From NCBI GenBank assembly GCA_022829145.1, contig CM040743.1, positions 25,828,646-25,892,645 on the forward strand: 64,000 nt of DNA, written 5' to 3'. The position numbers and the translations under genes are program-made. Positions 11,090-27,723 of this stretch are shown here, piece by piece (within the stretch, counting starts at the first letter, position 1; every line of letters begins with the position of its first letter). A model generated the notes under the pieces. It was not told where the DNA came from, did not search any database, and worked only from the letters and a program-made list of their open reading frames with translations. Source of the stretch: Albula goreensis. Taxonomy: Eukaryota; Chordata; Actinopteri; Albuliformes; Albulidae.

Positions 11090-11931
11090 TAGATGGTATA
11101 TATACATTGACCCTTACCATCAGAGAGAATTAGTCTACAGGCACACAATGCCATCATCAAAGGAGAACCCAGAAGCAGCTGAGGAAAATAGTTAACTGGA
11201 GATGTATCAGTCTGGAAAAGGGTTACAAAGCCATTTCTTAGGTTCCAGGAGTCCAGCAATCAACAATGCACGTCATTATCTCCAAACGGAGAAGACTTGG
11301 AACAGTGGTGAATCTTCCCAGGAGTGGTCGACTTGCAAAAACTTCTGCCACAGCACACCAGCACCTCATCCTGGGACCCTTAGAAAGATTTCCAAAGAAC
11401 TGCAGGCCTTTCTAGCATCAGTTTTGATCAGTGTCCATGACCCTACAATAAGAAAGACACCAGACAAAATTGGGCCTCATGGAAGAGATGAGAAAAACAT
11501 AAAAGCTTGTCTCACACTTGTTAAGAAGTACCTGGATGATGCTAAAGTCTTTTAGGATAATTTTCTATGTACAATTGAGTCAAAAGTGGAACTTTTTAGA
11601 GTGTGCTGGTCCTTTGTCTGGCATCAAGCAAATACAACAGTCCATTACAAGAATGTCATTCCTACATTAAAACATGGAGGTGGCAAGTCCAATGTCATAC
11701 TTAGTCTATAGGGACAATTACATTTTCACAGGGGGAATATTGGTAATTGATGACTATCTATTATGTGAATGAAATAATGATGTGAAAACTGTGTTTTATG
11801 TTTGCTTGGGTTTCTGTTGTCTCATATATTTAATAATATATTTGATTATCTGACATCATTCAGTGAGAGAAATTTGCAATAAAAGAGGAAATCAAGAAGG
11901 GGGGAAATACCTTTCCATGGCACTATAACGT
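11090..11931 (+). mobile_element. Decayed Tc1-like DNA transposon
   Basis: Plus-strand translation around 11,200-11,560 has the Tc1 signatures YQSGKGLQSHF, then HDPTIRKTPDKIGPHG and KKYLDDAKVF. The D-E catalytic part follows in broken form (ESKVELF at about 11,580, then KHGGG at about 11,680). Stops and frameshifts break the frame, and the piece between the second and third catalytic residues is gone. A probable right terminal repeat is at about 11,905-11,931 (CTTTCCATGGCACTATA); I could not find a matching left one. Inactive. Confidence 0.75.
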
Positions 11932-12352
11932 CAGTAAAATCTTTTAAGAATAAGTAACTCAAAGTAAATTCATTGAAATTGTTCGTAGATGTAGTTAAAA
12001 TGCTAATGTTTTATAGTGTGCAACTATTAAATGGGACCTAATGACAATTTGACCTAATGTTGCAGATATGTGGTGATTTGCTGGTTTGCTTTTGATGTCC
12101 TGCGACTTGGTTTGATACCTGTCTGAAACGTTGTCTTGGTGTTCCAGAAAAATACAGCAGGGGGAGCTCTGGTCACATACAATTTATATTGATCAAGCTC
12201 ACTTTTTACCCAACTCCTCATGTCAGCATACATGAACTAAAATTTTCAATCTATAGTGACTTAGTCAGGTAATTTTTCTAGTGTCAAGTATGACAGATTT
12301 AAATGAATAGTAAGTGAAAATGAATTATGACATGCATACACAAATACTTGCA

Positions 12353-12355
<3 letters not shown>

Positions 12356-12433
<78 letters not shown>
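12356..12433. repeat. (CA)n microsatellite
   Basis: A near-perfect run of about 39 CA units. Open frames reading through it are artefacts. Confidence 0.97.
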
Positions 12434-12434
<1 letters not shown>

Positions 12435-12639
12435 AGAGTCCCTTTAATATACACACAACCAAATAACACAGAACCCCCAGAAAAAAATAATTAACTTTAA
12501 ATAAATCAGAACTAAGAACTAAGCACACCCTCCCAACACACAAAAACAGCAAAAACCAAAACAAAAAATGCCAACCCAGTACCAGCATCAGACACCCCAA
12601 AAGGACAAAACCAGCCCTCTCTCCACCACTCACTCCCCA

Positions 12640-13240
12640 TATCCCCACAAACTCCTCACCATTATTGGAAATACTCCCACTCCATCAGTAATCTTCTCTT
12701 AATAATGTTCCTCAACACACTCAGTCAGGCCAGCCCCTGTGGCTTATTCTGCTGGGTGAGCCAAATGGCTGTCTTCGCTTTACCAAACAAGAAATTGAAC
12801 AGCACTGCCTTTGGCCGCTACTGGACACTGTATTTTGGCCCAAAATTGAATAGTGCACAATTTGAAAACCCACCACTCAGGAGAGCACACCACCCCCAGA
12901 ATCTCTTTCAAATGTGTACACTAAAGAAATGTGTCAACGTAATGCCTGTTGCCCCTGCCGTTACCGCACCATGGCCCCCTTCACCTATTTCCTGCAAGGT
13001 GGCACCCAGACCCTTTTCCCCCCACAGTGTGTTATTCAGACTTGGGCCATCTTATAAAATCTGCTCCTGCTGTATGTTATCAATCTCTTTTTCTAATTTG
13101 TGCAGAGTAACCACAAACCTTGCAGTGGAGTGTGCAGTGGACACTAAAAAAACTAATATTTGTGTTTTCTCCACGTCCCATCACTGATGCAAGTTCTCAT
13201 ATGTCCCTTTGGCTCTCTCCATTCTTCCCAAAACAGCCCA
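12640..13240 (-). mobile_element. Probable 3' fragment of an L1/Tx1-like LINE
   Basis: On the minus strand about 12,720-12,830 encodes FNFLFGKAKTAIWLTQQNK. This resembles the C-terminal segment after the reverse transcriptase in fish Tx1/L1-type LINEs, where a LFGKAK/AIW motif is followed by a helical tail. Upstream sequence is full of stops. A 160-codon plus-strand frame over the same interval is its antisense shadow. The identification rests on one short motif. Confidence 0.4.
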
Positions 13241-13507
13241 AATTAAAAAAATAAAACTCTGTCAAGTAAGAAATTAGTATTGACATGCCAATAATAACTT
13301 TGTGGCACTGTGCAATTGACACTCAGGGTAATAGTCATTATGGTCTGATAGGAAATAGCCAACAACAACAAGATCCTTATATTAACATCCTCTGACAAGT
13401 AAAACCTAAATGAGTCTTTTACTCCCCCCACTGAGCACTGCATCCAAGTGTACTGTCTTATACCTGGAATGTTTTCCTTTCACACATCAGCTAGCCTGTA
13501 CTGCACA

Positions 13508-16089
<2,582 letters not shown>

Positions 16090-16090
<1 letters not shown>

Positions 16091-18780
16091 AACGAATGCA
16101 GCCTGAAGATTCACCACTTCAATACGAAATCTGAGAGTCTACGGCTCAGGTGGCCAGCAGCAAACAGTGTCCTCACTGTGGAACCAATTAGACGGCGATG
16201 TTGACCAAATTCTGGAGGCAACAATTCTCATCGTCAGTATTGCATCTGAACGGTTTGGAGAAGAGGATGAGAAAAGTGCCAAAGCACTCTACGTAAAGAA
16301 CCAAAGAGCAATGAGGATCCAAAACATCAGGCAGGAGATGAAGATCCTAAAGTCCCACTACAAGCAGGTAGGAGAAGAGGAGCACATTAGCTTGACCCAG
16401 CTGATATGCATCCTACGCAAGAAGATCAGGGTTCTCTGTCAGGCAGAGTGGCACCAGAGGCAGCGCTGTGAAAGGGCACGAAACTGTGCTGCATTCATCG
16501 CCAACCCGTTCACATTCACCAGGGAGCTGCCAGGGCAGAAGCGCAGTGGCAAACTGACTTTCTCACAGGAGGAGGTAGACCACCATCTGGAGAAGACATA
16601 CAGCAACCCTGAAAGAGACCAGGAGTTGGAGGAGTGCGACATCCTGATAGAGCCTCCTGAACTAGGTGTGCAGTTTGATATGTCAGAGCTGCAGCTGAAG
16701 GAAGTAAAAGAGGTTGTCAGCCAGGCATGAGCAAGATCAGCCCCAGGACCAAGCATTACTTCATACAAAGTGTACAAGAACTGTCCCAGACTCCTGCTGC
16801 ACCAATGGCAGTTACTGTGAGTAATCTGGAGAAGTCCCCAGATATACAGGATTCCAGAACAGTGGAGGAAGTTTGGATCCTGAAGGAGGAACACTCTCAA
16901 TGGATTGACCAGTTCCGCATAATCTCACTGCTTAGCATAGAAGTGAAGACCTTCTTTAGTGCAACTTCCAACCTTCTTAGCAAAGAACAGCTGCATAGAT
17001 ACATCAGTCTATAAGGGAGGCATTTCAGGAATGCTAGGATGCATGGAGCATACAGGTGTGGTGGCACAGCTCATCAGGGAGGCCAGAGAGAACAAGGGCA
17101 ATGTGTCAGTGCTATGGCTCGACCTGGCTAACACATATGGTTCAATTCCACACAAGCTGGATGTATCTCACTCTGACAAAACATAATTTCTCCAGCAGAA
17201 TCAGAGACCTCACTAGCAACTTCTGGATGAGAGCCTCTTCAGGTGCTGTAACATCAGGCTGGCACAAGGTTGAGAATGGAATTATCACAGGGTGTGCTAA
17301 TTCTGTTCTCCCTCGCTATGAACATGCTCATGAAATCTGATGAACCAGAGTGCAGGGATCCCAAAGCAAAGTCCACTCAACATCAGCCTCCCATCAGGGC
17401 ATTCATGGATGACCTCACAGTCACCACAGAATCAGTCCCAGGCTGTTGTTGGATTCTGCAGGGACTTGGGAAGCTGATGGAGTGGGCCAGGATGCGTTTC
17501 AAACCTGCCAAATCGAGATTGATGGTGCTGAGGAGGTGAAAGATATGACAGGTTCAGATTCAGCATCGCAGGAGAAACCATCCTAACCACAGAGAAGCCT
17601 GTTAAGAGCCTGGGTAAGGTTTTTGACAGCACGCTGAGGGATGCAACGTCCATCCAGGCAAACTGCACCAAGTTGGTTAACTTGCTGAGAGAAGTGGACA
17701 CATATGGCCTACCTGGTAAATTTAAGGCATGGGTATACCAGCTTGGCATTCCCCCCAGAATCCTGTGGCCTCTCCTCATATATGAAGTTACGATCTCAAC
17801 AGTCGAGACCAGCAACCGCCTCACAAGATGGCTGGGGCTGCCTAGGCCACAACTAGCTGCAACTGCCACTCAGATCCTTGGAGGAAGAGTTAAAGGTAAC
17901 AATAGCCAGAGAAGTGCTGTATTAGAAGCACTGAAGAGATCCAAAGGTTGCCAGAGGTAGGGCTGAAGTGAGGATGGGCAACGAAGTGGAGGGCAGAGGA
18001 AGCACTACTGCAAGTAGAGTTGAGGCTGCGTCACAAGAGGCTAGTAGGAGTGGTGACACAAGGCTGAGCTGAACTGGGATCCTTCCAAACTCCCCATGTC
18101 AACACCACCAGTGGAAAGGAGAGGCACCGTCTAGGAGGTTGGAGCAGCAGTTGAGGAGTAGAGGTCCTGCAAGGTGGTAGAATGAAACAACAGGGAGCTT
18201 GGACAAGATGGGAGAATGCGGCTGAAAGGGAGGCGGCCTGGGCTGAGTTATGGAGAGCCAAACCCCACCACATGAAATACCTTATCTAGGCTATGTACAA
18301 TATGTTTCCCAATCCATCAAATCTGAACACATGGGGCAAGGCAGAGTACCCTGTGTGTCCTTTGTGCTGTAAGCGAGGAACCTTAGAGCACGTTCTCAGC
18401 TGCTCTCACCCCTCTAAGTTGGTGATCACCTTTGTCAAGGCTGGTGAACAGCTAAAACCTGCCGCAACAACATCTGCTGGCATCCTGACCTCTGCAAGAG
18501 ATCGGCAGCTGTCGGTGGATCTTGAGCAACAACTTAAGTTCCCCAACCACATTACCACCACCACACTGCGACCAGACATCGTCCTCTTGTCCAAGTCCAC
18601 CAAACAAGCAGTGCTGCTGGAGCTAACAGTCCCCTGGGAAGACCACTTGAAAGAGGCCTTTGAGAGGAAGCTCACCAAGTGTGCAGGACTAGTTAGCCAC
18701 TGCCAGCAAGATGGATTGAGGGCAAAATGTCTTGTAATGGAGGTCCCAGGAGATACTTTAATTACTTCTCAGTAATAGGC
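16090..18780 (+). mobile_element. Degenerate LINE with restriction-like endonuclease (R4/HERO/NeSL-type)
   Basis: A non-LTR retrotransposon whose single protein is broken by frameshifts. In order along the plus strand: an N-terminal helical part (about 16,167-16,730); reverse transcriptase pieces, with WLDLANTYGSIPHKL at about 17,115 standing for the first catalytic aspartate block and AFMDDLTVTT at about 17,400 for the catalytic DD box; a thumb-like part to about 17,940; a C-x2-C-x8-H-x4-C knuckle (CPLCCKRGTLEHVLSC) at about 18,355; and a PD-(D/E)XK-type nuclease (RPDIVLL then LLELTVPWE) at about 18,570-18,650. The order RT, CCHC, nuclease marks the site-specific or older LINE clades rather than L1/L2. 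The segment 17,960-18,290 is particularly eroded. Inactive. Confidence 0.8.
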
Positions 18781-18799
18781 TTCTTGGTGATGGCATTTA

Positions 18800-21700
18800 G
18801 AGGAAAAGTGGAGGCTGGAGTTTGACAGCATTTTTCATTGTCTCCTCACACTCAACAGAGGGAGAGTGAAGAGAGTAAATAAAAGAGGAAAAGAAACAGT
18901 CAGAGGATGAATGGAGGTGTGTATTAAAATATTGTCAAAATAATATGTTACATTATATCAACAATAGTATACTTTATGAACAAAAACAGACCTTATTTCA
19001 TTGTTAGACCCTTATTTTAATTGAAAGGGACATGTATTAATTAATGTCATAATTAATTTCACTTTGTACTTGGCCAGAGTTGTGTGCATGTATTCTGTAT
19101 TCTGCTAGGGAGCAGCACATTAGCGGTTATATCTCAATCACAAAAGTGGCTATATCTAATTAATTATAGCCAATTAGAGTGAAGGACTGGAAAGTTATTA
19201 AATTGGTGTAAAAGGCTTGACTCCTCATAAACTAAGTATGCTTTTACTTGTGGTTCTAACAGCTAAGATGACATAGCACAGTCATGGCTGTCAAAGAGTC
19301 AGAAGTAGGAAAAATAAATTACCCAATCAATACTGCTGTAAATTAAGAAGTGTATCTTTTTAACAACTAGAGATCTTTTCCCCTTGCAGATACAGAGTTC
19401 TCAATTTTGCTGAGTCCCTGTAATGATGGGTCAATTCAACCTCTTTTTGCAGGCCAGAAGATATACTGCTTTTGTGTGGGAATATTGCCTGTTTTTAATG
19501 AATGTTCCTGAGGGGCAAGAGATAGATCAGAATCTCATCCTGATGGCTGTGGGCAATGGCACTGAGAGGAGACAATCTTTTGTGAATCATATTGTCATTG
19601 AACTGTTTAAAATGATGTTCACACTGGATAACCTGTCTTAATCGAAGCATTATGGACATGGATTTATTTTTTGTATGATAACATTTTTTCTCATCCCAGT
19701 AAAAGATATTTTGTATATTTCATATTTTTCCTGTAGTATTTAATCTTCGGCAAATGCATTGCTTTATGTACATATATTCATTGTCAACTTTACCTGAAAG
19801 GTGTGAAAGTCCAGGATATTTCAATTGTTTTGTGATTTGTTTGACCGCCAATGGCATGCCTCACCTGTTTTCCCTCAGCCCTTCTGCACATCAAAAGACA
19901 CTCACTAAAAATAGAGGGGAAGTCAACCCATCACAGGTTTGCTAATGAGGAGAAAAGATGCTCAGCAGCCAGCCCACACAAAGACTTTTCAAAGAATTTC
20001 TGATGCATTCTTCAAAGTGATGACAGCCAAGAGAAGAGGAATACAACTTGGGCTTTAAATATTCACTTGTACTTCTTGTTCTAGGATTACTATAGTGAAA
20101 CAAATTATTTCACTCTGTGGGAGGAACAACAAATGCAAATATATACTCATTTTAATGTACTCTTGATAAAACCCTCTTGTAAGCATGCCAATTATGCTAT
20201 CCCAACAAACTTTTTTAAAAAAAATAAATATAGCTATGAATTTTTAGAAGATATCTGATTTATTGGAGCACATGTTTGATATGTAATATTCATATAATGG
20301 CTATGTCCCAATCTGAAGGCAGCCACCAACTGAGGAAAATTTTTATGCACTTTTGCACACTTGCCCACATGAAAGTCATTAAAAATGCATAATTCCAAGA
20401 TCTCTTATATTGGTTATATTTGAAGACAGCATCCTGTGTATCCTTCACCAGGTAGGATATTCTATAGGATTTTAGGCTACCTCAGACAACCTTGCATTTC
20501 TGTTAAAACAGTGGCAGCTGGTGACATCCCTTTGATTGGCCAGTGACACCAAGTCGGTGCTTTACAAGTGTTATAAACAAACCATTCCATGTAGTTATGG
20601 CTAAACTTGAAAACTTTGAAATTGTGTCTTAACTCTAAGTAATAGTTTCATTTTTGCAACTCACTATACTTTTGCCATGTATAATTGTCATACTAATCCA
20701 TAGAACTAATGTGTGTAAGTGAATTGTGTAAGGTGGGCTCACCTTTCACAGTTCACTAAGATGGGGTTACAATCAGATATACAGCCTTCAGATGTTACCT
20801 CAATAGCTATATTGTTTTAAATACTGTCTGTTCAGAGGTAGCAACCTTTGAAGGATGTGGGGAGCAGACAGCTGCTTTGGGAATGGAACACAACCATTGT
20901 TTCGTAATTAGCTTGCAGATAATGCCTGGCCTGTATGTGGTTTGTAAACCCTGTTATAAAATAATAGTTGTTGGTGGAAAAGAGACCTTTAAAATTTAGA
21001 ATAGGCCAAAGCTCTTCAGCAATTTAGTCCAGCAGGGTTTCTTAAATTAAACCATCCCCATCCAGAGAACAGGGGGACAGGCTAAATTTGTCAAATCTAG
21101 ACCATGATTACTAGAACCAGGTGGATCCAAAAATGTTTTTGCCAGAACAGACCCTCTAAGAATTAGCCTGGACTGACCATCATTTTCTGAGTTCCTTCCC
21201 ACTGCATTCACCCCAGAAAAACGTCCATATTCTGAAAGTCCAAATAAACTAGCTAAATAAATGATGTCCTTTCCAGTTCTGGTGCAAAACTGCTCTGCTG
21301 CATCACAATTCAAATCAAGATGAATGACTCCCTCTAACTGTGAGGTGTTTTGAAATCAAGGAATGTCACTGCTCTGATTATTATTTTGTTAGTGGTATAT
21401 ACTTCATTACTTTTTTCTTTCTCTGGGGAGAGGGAACAAGCAGCATTACTGGAACAGAACTGAAGGGAAACAAGAGTATTCACATCAAATGAAAAAAGGT
21501 CATTACTTCAGCCTGAAGGGTATGCCAAGCACCAAGATTATTTTACCGATTACATTGCCAACATCTTTGTCAAATCGTAATCGACGGATGTGAAATAATC
21601 AGTACACTGTATATCAAAACAACTTCACAAGCCCAAGAATGTAAACAGTTATTATAAATAAATAAAAGAGGTTGCTAATTGCATTGGCTCATTTGTGGGA

Positions 21701-23105
21701 ATACACAAAACTCAAACAGGCATGATTTGCATTTGGCTACAGTATCTTCTCCTTAGATCCTCCTTTCCTGCCAAAATTCAAAAGTTTCTTGTTGTATTTA
21801 TTTATGTTTTGAGAGATTTGGAACTTTATAACATGTTTTTCAAAGACACCTGAAGCAGTCTATAACTCATTTTTAAAAAAAGCCAAATGTTTTTCTCTCT
21901 GATATCCACAGTGTTCAAACACAAAGAGGTTTTCTCAGTGTACTTACACTATTAAGGTCTAACTAAAGAACATGTTATATTTTCACATGCCTTGCTTTCA
22001 AAATAGGTAGATTTGTACATGGCAATACACAAAACAATGCCACAGAATTTAAAGTGTGCCATTATTCTTGGTTCATTCATCTTGAATCATAGATATTAAT
22101 TCAAAGTTCAGTAGCAGAGAATTCATCTGAATGTACCCAACTGACAGAAAATTGCCCAATAAGGTGTTGTGACAGAAAAGGAGGAGGATTGTCTCATAAT
22201 TATAACTGAAGAAATTACAGTACCATTCTAAATTAATTCATTCAAGTACTTAACCTTAATATGGATCATGTTTTTCACTGAATTCATTCACATATGTATT
22301 CATGTATCCTCTTCAATTATATGTAAGGTTTAAAGTTCTGAGCTTCACTGCTTAAAGCAAAACAAATATTTTCTATGGAGATTGAGATGGCTCAAGATCC
22401 CCAGCATGCTCCAGAAAATTGTTGACCAGTTTTGCATAAAAACAGAAAAACAATGACTATAAAACTTGCCACATCCCGTCTTTCCCTTCAAGGTTTACAA
22501 GACAGCATCGATGGTTAGCCCTGAATGTACTGCTGGACATATATTTACATCAATGAATAAAATACCAAGAATACCTCGTTCTTCTTGCATCAATTATTTG
22601 TTATTGAGTACCGTATTAGCATGTCCTTGCATCTTGACAGAATATTACTTTGTGATACTTTATTTAATGCCATCCAAACTTATATTTAATTAAGCGACCA
22701 AAATAAACTTGCAAGATTATTCCTGAGTTTTTACTTAATTAGTCTCTCATGTAGAGTTTCACAACAGTCTTGTTCAAGGATACTTTGGGGAAGAACGCCT
22801 TCTGACAGGACAGGACAGCTTGCTGTTTGTTTTGTAAAATACAGGAGTATCTCTATAAAATGTAACATGTAAAACAATTCTTATTGAACTTTTAAACAAT
22901 TTTTTTTAAAATATGTTATTTTAATTTATTGTACAAATGAATTTATGTATAAAATATATATTTGTAATCTTAACTAATGAGATCTGTGCTATCAATGCGA
23001 AATAGGAAAATCTGAACATTGCAGCATTGTAGCATTGTTCTGACACAAAACAATGTTGAACATAAAATACATGATTATGTGGTAAGAGTTGTATTTAAAA
23101 TCTAA
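18800..23105. other. Gene-free stretch
   Basis: No gene or named repeat recognised. About 19,060-19,270 holds homeodomain-type TAATTAATTA motifs in non-repetitive sequence. An 88-codon minus frame at 21,047-21,313 shows no known motif. The rest is AT-rich. Confidence 0.5.
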
Positions 23106-23106
23106 T

Positions 23107-23994
23107 ACAGTGGATATAAAAAGTCTACACACCCTTATGAAATTGTAGGTTTTTAAAACATGAAGACTGAAATAACAACATAAATGTCAGACATTTTCCA
23201 TCTGTAATGTGATCTTCCAACCATCCTCCAATGTTGATGAGAGGATGAGGAGGAAACTTATCAGGGAGGCTATCAAGAGCCAGCAGCAACACTGAAGGAA
23301 CTATAGGAATTGGAGTTTCTGGCAGGCACTGGTCACTCCTTGCATGTAAGCACCATTTCCCATATTCTGCACATGTCTGGGCTATGGGCTAAGATGGCAA
23401 GACAGAAACCCTTTCTTACAAAAAGGAACTTCCAAGCCCATCTAAATTATGCCAAAAGATGCATTCAGTCACCCCAAACCATATGGGAAAATGTGTTATG
23501 GTCTGACGAGACAAAGATTGAACTTTTTGGCCTTAATTATAAAAGATATTTTGGTGCAAAGCCAATACAGCTCATCAATCCAAGGAACACCATATCAACT
23601 GTGAAGCATGGTGGTGGCAGCATCATGCTTTGGGGCTGCTTCTCTTCAGCTGGGTCAGGGGCTCTTGTCAAGACAGGATAATGAATAGCTCCATTACATT
23701 CCAACATGACAATGACTCAAAGCGCACATCCAAGTCAACCAAGGCATGGCTTCAGAAAGGAAAATCGAAATCTTGGGATGGCCCCTCAATCCCATCGTCA
23801 GAGCCCAGACCTCAAAATTTGAAGGAACCTTTTTTGCGAAGAGTTAAAAAATATCCTTACTAGTGGAATGACCTAAAGTATTAGCTAGTTGAATTAAAGA
23901 TGGAAAAACTCTTGACATTTTCACTTTATTTCTAACTTTACATTTCAAAAACCTGCAGTTTCTTAAGGATATGCAGACTTTTTATGTCCACTGT
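23107..23994 (+). mobile_element. Internally deleted Tc1-like transposon with both terminal repeats
   Basis: The left end, CAGTGGATATAAAAAGTCTA at about 23,107, and the reverse complement of the right end at about 23,966-23,994 (CAGTGGACATAAAAAGTCTG) are matched inverted repeats. Inside, a frame at 23,310-23,681 carries the Tc1 transposase middle: [16 protein letters not shown] (first catalytic D), then [17 protein letters not shown]. The second D appears after a frameshift in FQHDNDSKRT. The N-terminal DNA-binding part is missing, and the rest is broken. About 890 bp, non-autonomous. Confidence 0.85.
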
Positions 23995-23999
23995 ATGTT

Positions 24000-26900
24000 G
24001 TCTAGGGATTGTATTTTAATGAATAATAGAGTAGAATAGAATAATTCTATATATTAAATACTTCTGCATTTCTCCACTGCTCAGAACTGAAAATTATTGT
24101 TCAACCTGAATGTTCACAGCCAGAGACAAAAACAAACACACAAACAAAACTCCACATCTTTAAATCTGAATCACTTTTTAATGAGCATCATACAGTCTAG
24201 TCAAACCATAGGCAAAATAAAGACATTTTAACAAAATCACAATGTACTTTTTTGTAGCTAAAAAGTATCTTCTGCAACACATATCTGGTGGAAAAACAAA
24301 TGAATTTGCAAAAAAACATTTCCAAATGCTTTTCACAGAATTGTAATGTATATGACAAATAATTTTAAAAGCATGCAGCTTTTGAAAATAATAATGAATG
24401 TCACATACTGTAAAGACATTTGTTAAATATTTGAATTTAACATTTTCAAATGCATTTCACAAACTTAATCACTGCCTTCCAGGGGAGACTGCAGTTTTAA
24501 TTTCCCATGTATTACAAGCAAATATTTTTTAAAGCATGCAGTCTATGAAAATAAAAATTGTGTCACAATCTCAATGGCCAAAAATGTTATATCATATGTT
24601 ATGTCTTTCCAGGTCAGAGAGACAGTTTTTCTCCCATTCATTCTATGTTGGCTTTAGTGCATCAGTCAAAATATTGCCAACTAATCTCTTCACCAGTAGT
24701 GTAACCAAATTGGAAAAGAATCTAAACATATGGGGATTAAAACAACAAAAAAAGGATACTTGGATGGGTAGAGGGGAGTCTATAAAAAGTTGGCAAATCC
24801 TGCTTAATATTCAGGCCACACAGAATCACTAGTAAACATCAGTTTACAACCTGTTTGGTGTTGTAGGGTAGGAAAGAGTCTAACTGGAGAGGGCCTTCTC
24901 TAAAGATGCCAGTGAACTAGGACTCAAGGTACCCAGGGCACAAGCACACACTGCAACATCTTCCACCTCACCTTAATCTAAATTTATTCCCCATTAGCTC
25001 ACACCTGCCCACCAACCCCACTATGCTTGTACATAACTATTCATTGCACACTCTTACAATTAAAATTCATGTAGAGAGCAGACCATCATACTAAAGGAGG
25101 ATAACATCCAGACCTAAGCAAAACTGTCAGATAATCACATCCAAATGCTACCAGTTTTGCCAAGATCAGACACTCATCTACCATATTTTATAAAGGTCAC
25201 TAACTGGGTAAATATGCAGCTATGTAGCACAGCACTCCTCTGGGGTCAAAGTCAACAAAACTTAATCCATTAGATGAGGTTTGAAGAGGAGCTCCCAGTG
25301 TTCAATCGAGATGAAGTTGTATTATTAGAGCGAATGCACTCTCTTGAGCTGAACAACGTTCAGCATCCCTGACCATTTTCTCTGGTGTGAGAAGAACAAT
25401 ATTGGCAATATTACATACAGGCTTGTCTTAAAGTCAAAGTCAACAAAAATAGGTCTGACACTCAGGATACTAGTTTGAAAGTATAACAGTTCAAATATTA
25501 CACTGGCAAAGATATACAGATATGGAAGGAAAGCACAAATTTGTGCGCAAAACATACCTTATGAAATGATTGTGCTCATAAGGAGTGTATGTATTGTGTA
25601 TCTCCACACATATTACATTGTTAAAAAGTATTTAAAAAATTAATCAAAAGGTATGGAGTGTAGTTTGTTGCTTAATTTTCATTATAACTCGTGTTATTGA
25701 ATTAATACATTTACATCGATTCATAAATCATGCAAAAAGGCATTAACAATTATTCAATATATATATAGAATAAACACATTTGAATCAAATCTGATTCTGT
25801 ATTAAGTTAATCTTCAACATAAAAAGATAGATGAGGGTTAAAACATAAAAGGGGTATAATAGATATAATAATGTAATGCAGGGAAGGATACATGCAAGAG
25901 ATCTGTCGATTTCTGTTGTCATTTAGAATTGGTTTATCGACAACAGAAGTTGCAGGTTTGTACAATCTGTTGATTTTCATACAGAGTGCAGTGGCTCAAA
26001 TTCTGCCATGATGTGCATGTTGAGCTTCAAGATACTGAACATGTCCAGACATTGAAGTGAATAGGTTACAGTCTGTATAACTAGTGCAGTGAAGGCATTG
26101 AACAGCTGGATTCAGAGTAAAGTAGCATAGCAGCATGTCAAATCATACATTTTTTCATGATGCACAAACAATAGTGAATTGATTCAGTGAATAATGTTGG
26201 CAGATGTTAAAAAGTAGTTTTGATTCAAAACCAGAAGACAGTCATGCACTAGCAGCATCTTTATGTTAAGAGCATGCACCTCTGACTCAGCAAGTTCTGA
26301 TCAAGACTTATCAAAGAAATCCTGTTCAGTTTTGAGCAAATGCATTTCCAAATGAGAAATCTGAAGACTCAATTCAGTACAATATATATAGCACATTCCT
26401 AACTCATGCACATTGAGAACACAACACAATGTCATAACTGCACAATAATGTAAAATGAAAAAATGTAGAATAAATACCTTCTTTCCTGTATAAAATAAAA
26501 CTATATTTATACAGTAAGTAGACCATATAAAGAAATCAGTTAAGTGCATGTTGCCTTAAAAGGCATCCTTTTTGGCATGTTTGTGACTACAGCCCACAGA
26601 CAGCCTGAAGAATGTATCCATTCCAGTTTGCTTGTCCAACATTAAAATCATTACCACCCAAAGACATCCCCAGTTTCCTATTTGGAACAATCTGTGTATT
26701 TGACATTTCCTAAATATCCCAGCCATCTGACTCTGGCTGCAACTCACTTGCACAGAACTCCACAATTATCTCTTCACCACACTTATTTTCTACTTTGAGT
26801 TATATAAAACTGACAGCATCAACATGCTTGTGTATGTGCTCTCAACCATTAAAACAAGGCCTAAAACCGGAGGGGAAATAGGTATGGGAGAACATGATAA

Positions 26901-27723
26901 AAAATATAAAACTTTGAAAAATGCAAAGTTTCTGCCAATTGTGTAACAGGCATCATCTGCTGCCCAGACAAGTTTTTTGATGGTTCTCAACATATTTATA
27001 CATGAGGATAATTGCAAAACAGTTTAGATTAAGCATCCATTTAAGCCCCACCAAGGATCTATGCCTGTACTTTTCTGACTTTGATAAGATCCCTAAGGAT
27101 TCAATGATACAACAGAAATCTTGATAAAACAACACAAGGACATACAAACACACATCAGGAAAGCTTAACAAAAACCCAAGGGAGCTTAAAAAACACTTCA
27201 GAAGAATGTATCAAAAAATGTGGACACTAACACAGGATTTTAAAATAAACCCATGGCCCACCCCCCAAAAAATGTTGCATGCTTGAGTGATAATGAACAA
27301 ACAAGCAACAAGAGGCAGTATATGGAAAATGTTTCATCGTCATCCTTCATCAGACATCACTGAGCTTAGTACAGAACCGTGATCCAATTTCCTTCTTGTA
27401 AGAACGTAGAACTGTACAGAGGTCACCGTTGAAAATAAGCACAGCCCCAAGAATTGGATAAGGGAGTTGATGGTTGTAAGAAACATAAGGGTAGACCTTA
27501 ATGTTTTTTTAACTTGTGCAGATAACTTTGGACAACATTGTCAGAGGGCCATGCTTTTAGTGTTCAATATTTGTAGGTCTCTTTTGGAGCAGGGAAGCTA
27601 ACTATTCTATAATAAATGTAGACAAGTTTGTGGCGTAGCTTTCAGTTTGTAGCTTTCCATGCCTGTGGAAGGTAGATCTGTGTGCAGGCAGCCTCAGGTG
27701 CCCCAGGGATCCGTGGCAGCGCG
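24000..27723. other. Region downstream of the TMEM65 stop, partly 3'UTR
   Basis: No recognised gene. The part nearest 27,723 is presumably TMEM65 3'UTR, but I could not pick a convincing minus-strand polyadenylation signal close to the stop. One TTTATT (AATAAA on minus) lies far away at about 24,985. Small open frames have no recognisable motifs. Confidence 0.45.

Noticed and set aside
12325-12648. 107-codon minus frame with a VCVC run
   Set aside because: Artefact of the CA microsatellite.
16439-16900. 153-codon minus frame
   Set aside because: Antisense of the LINE N-terminal region.
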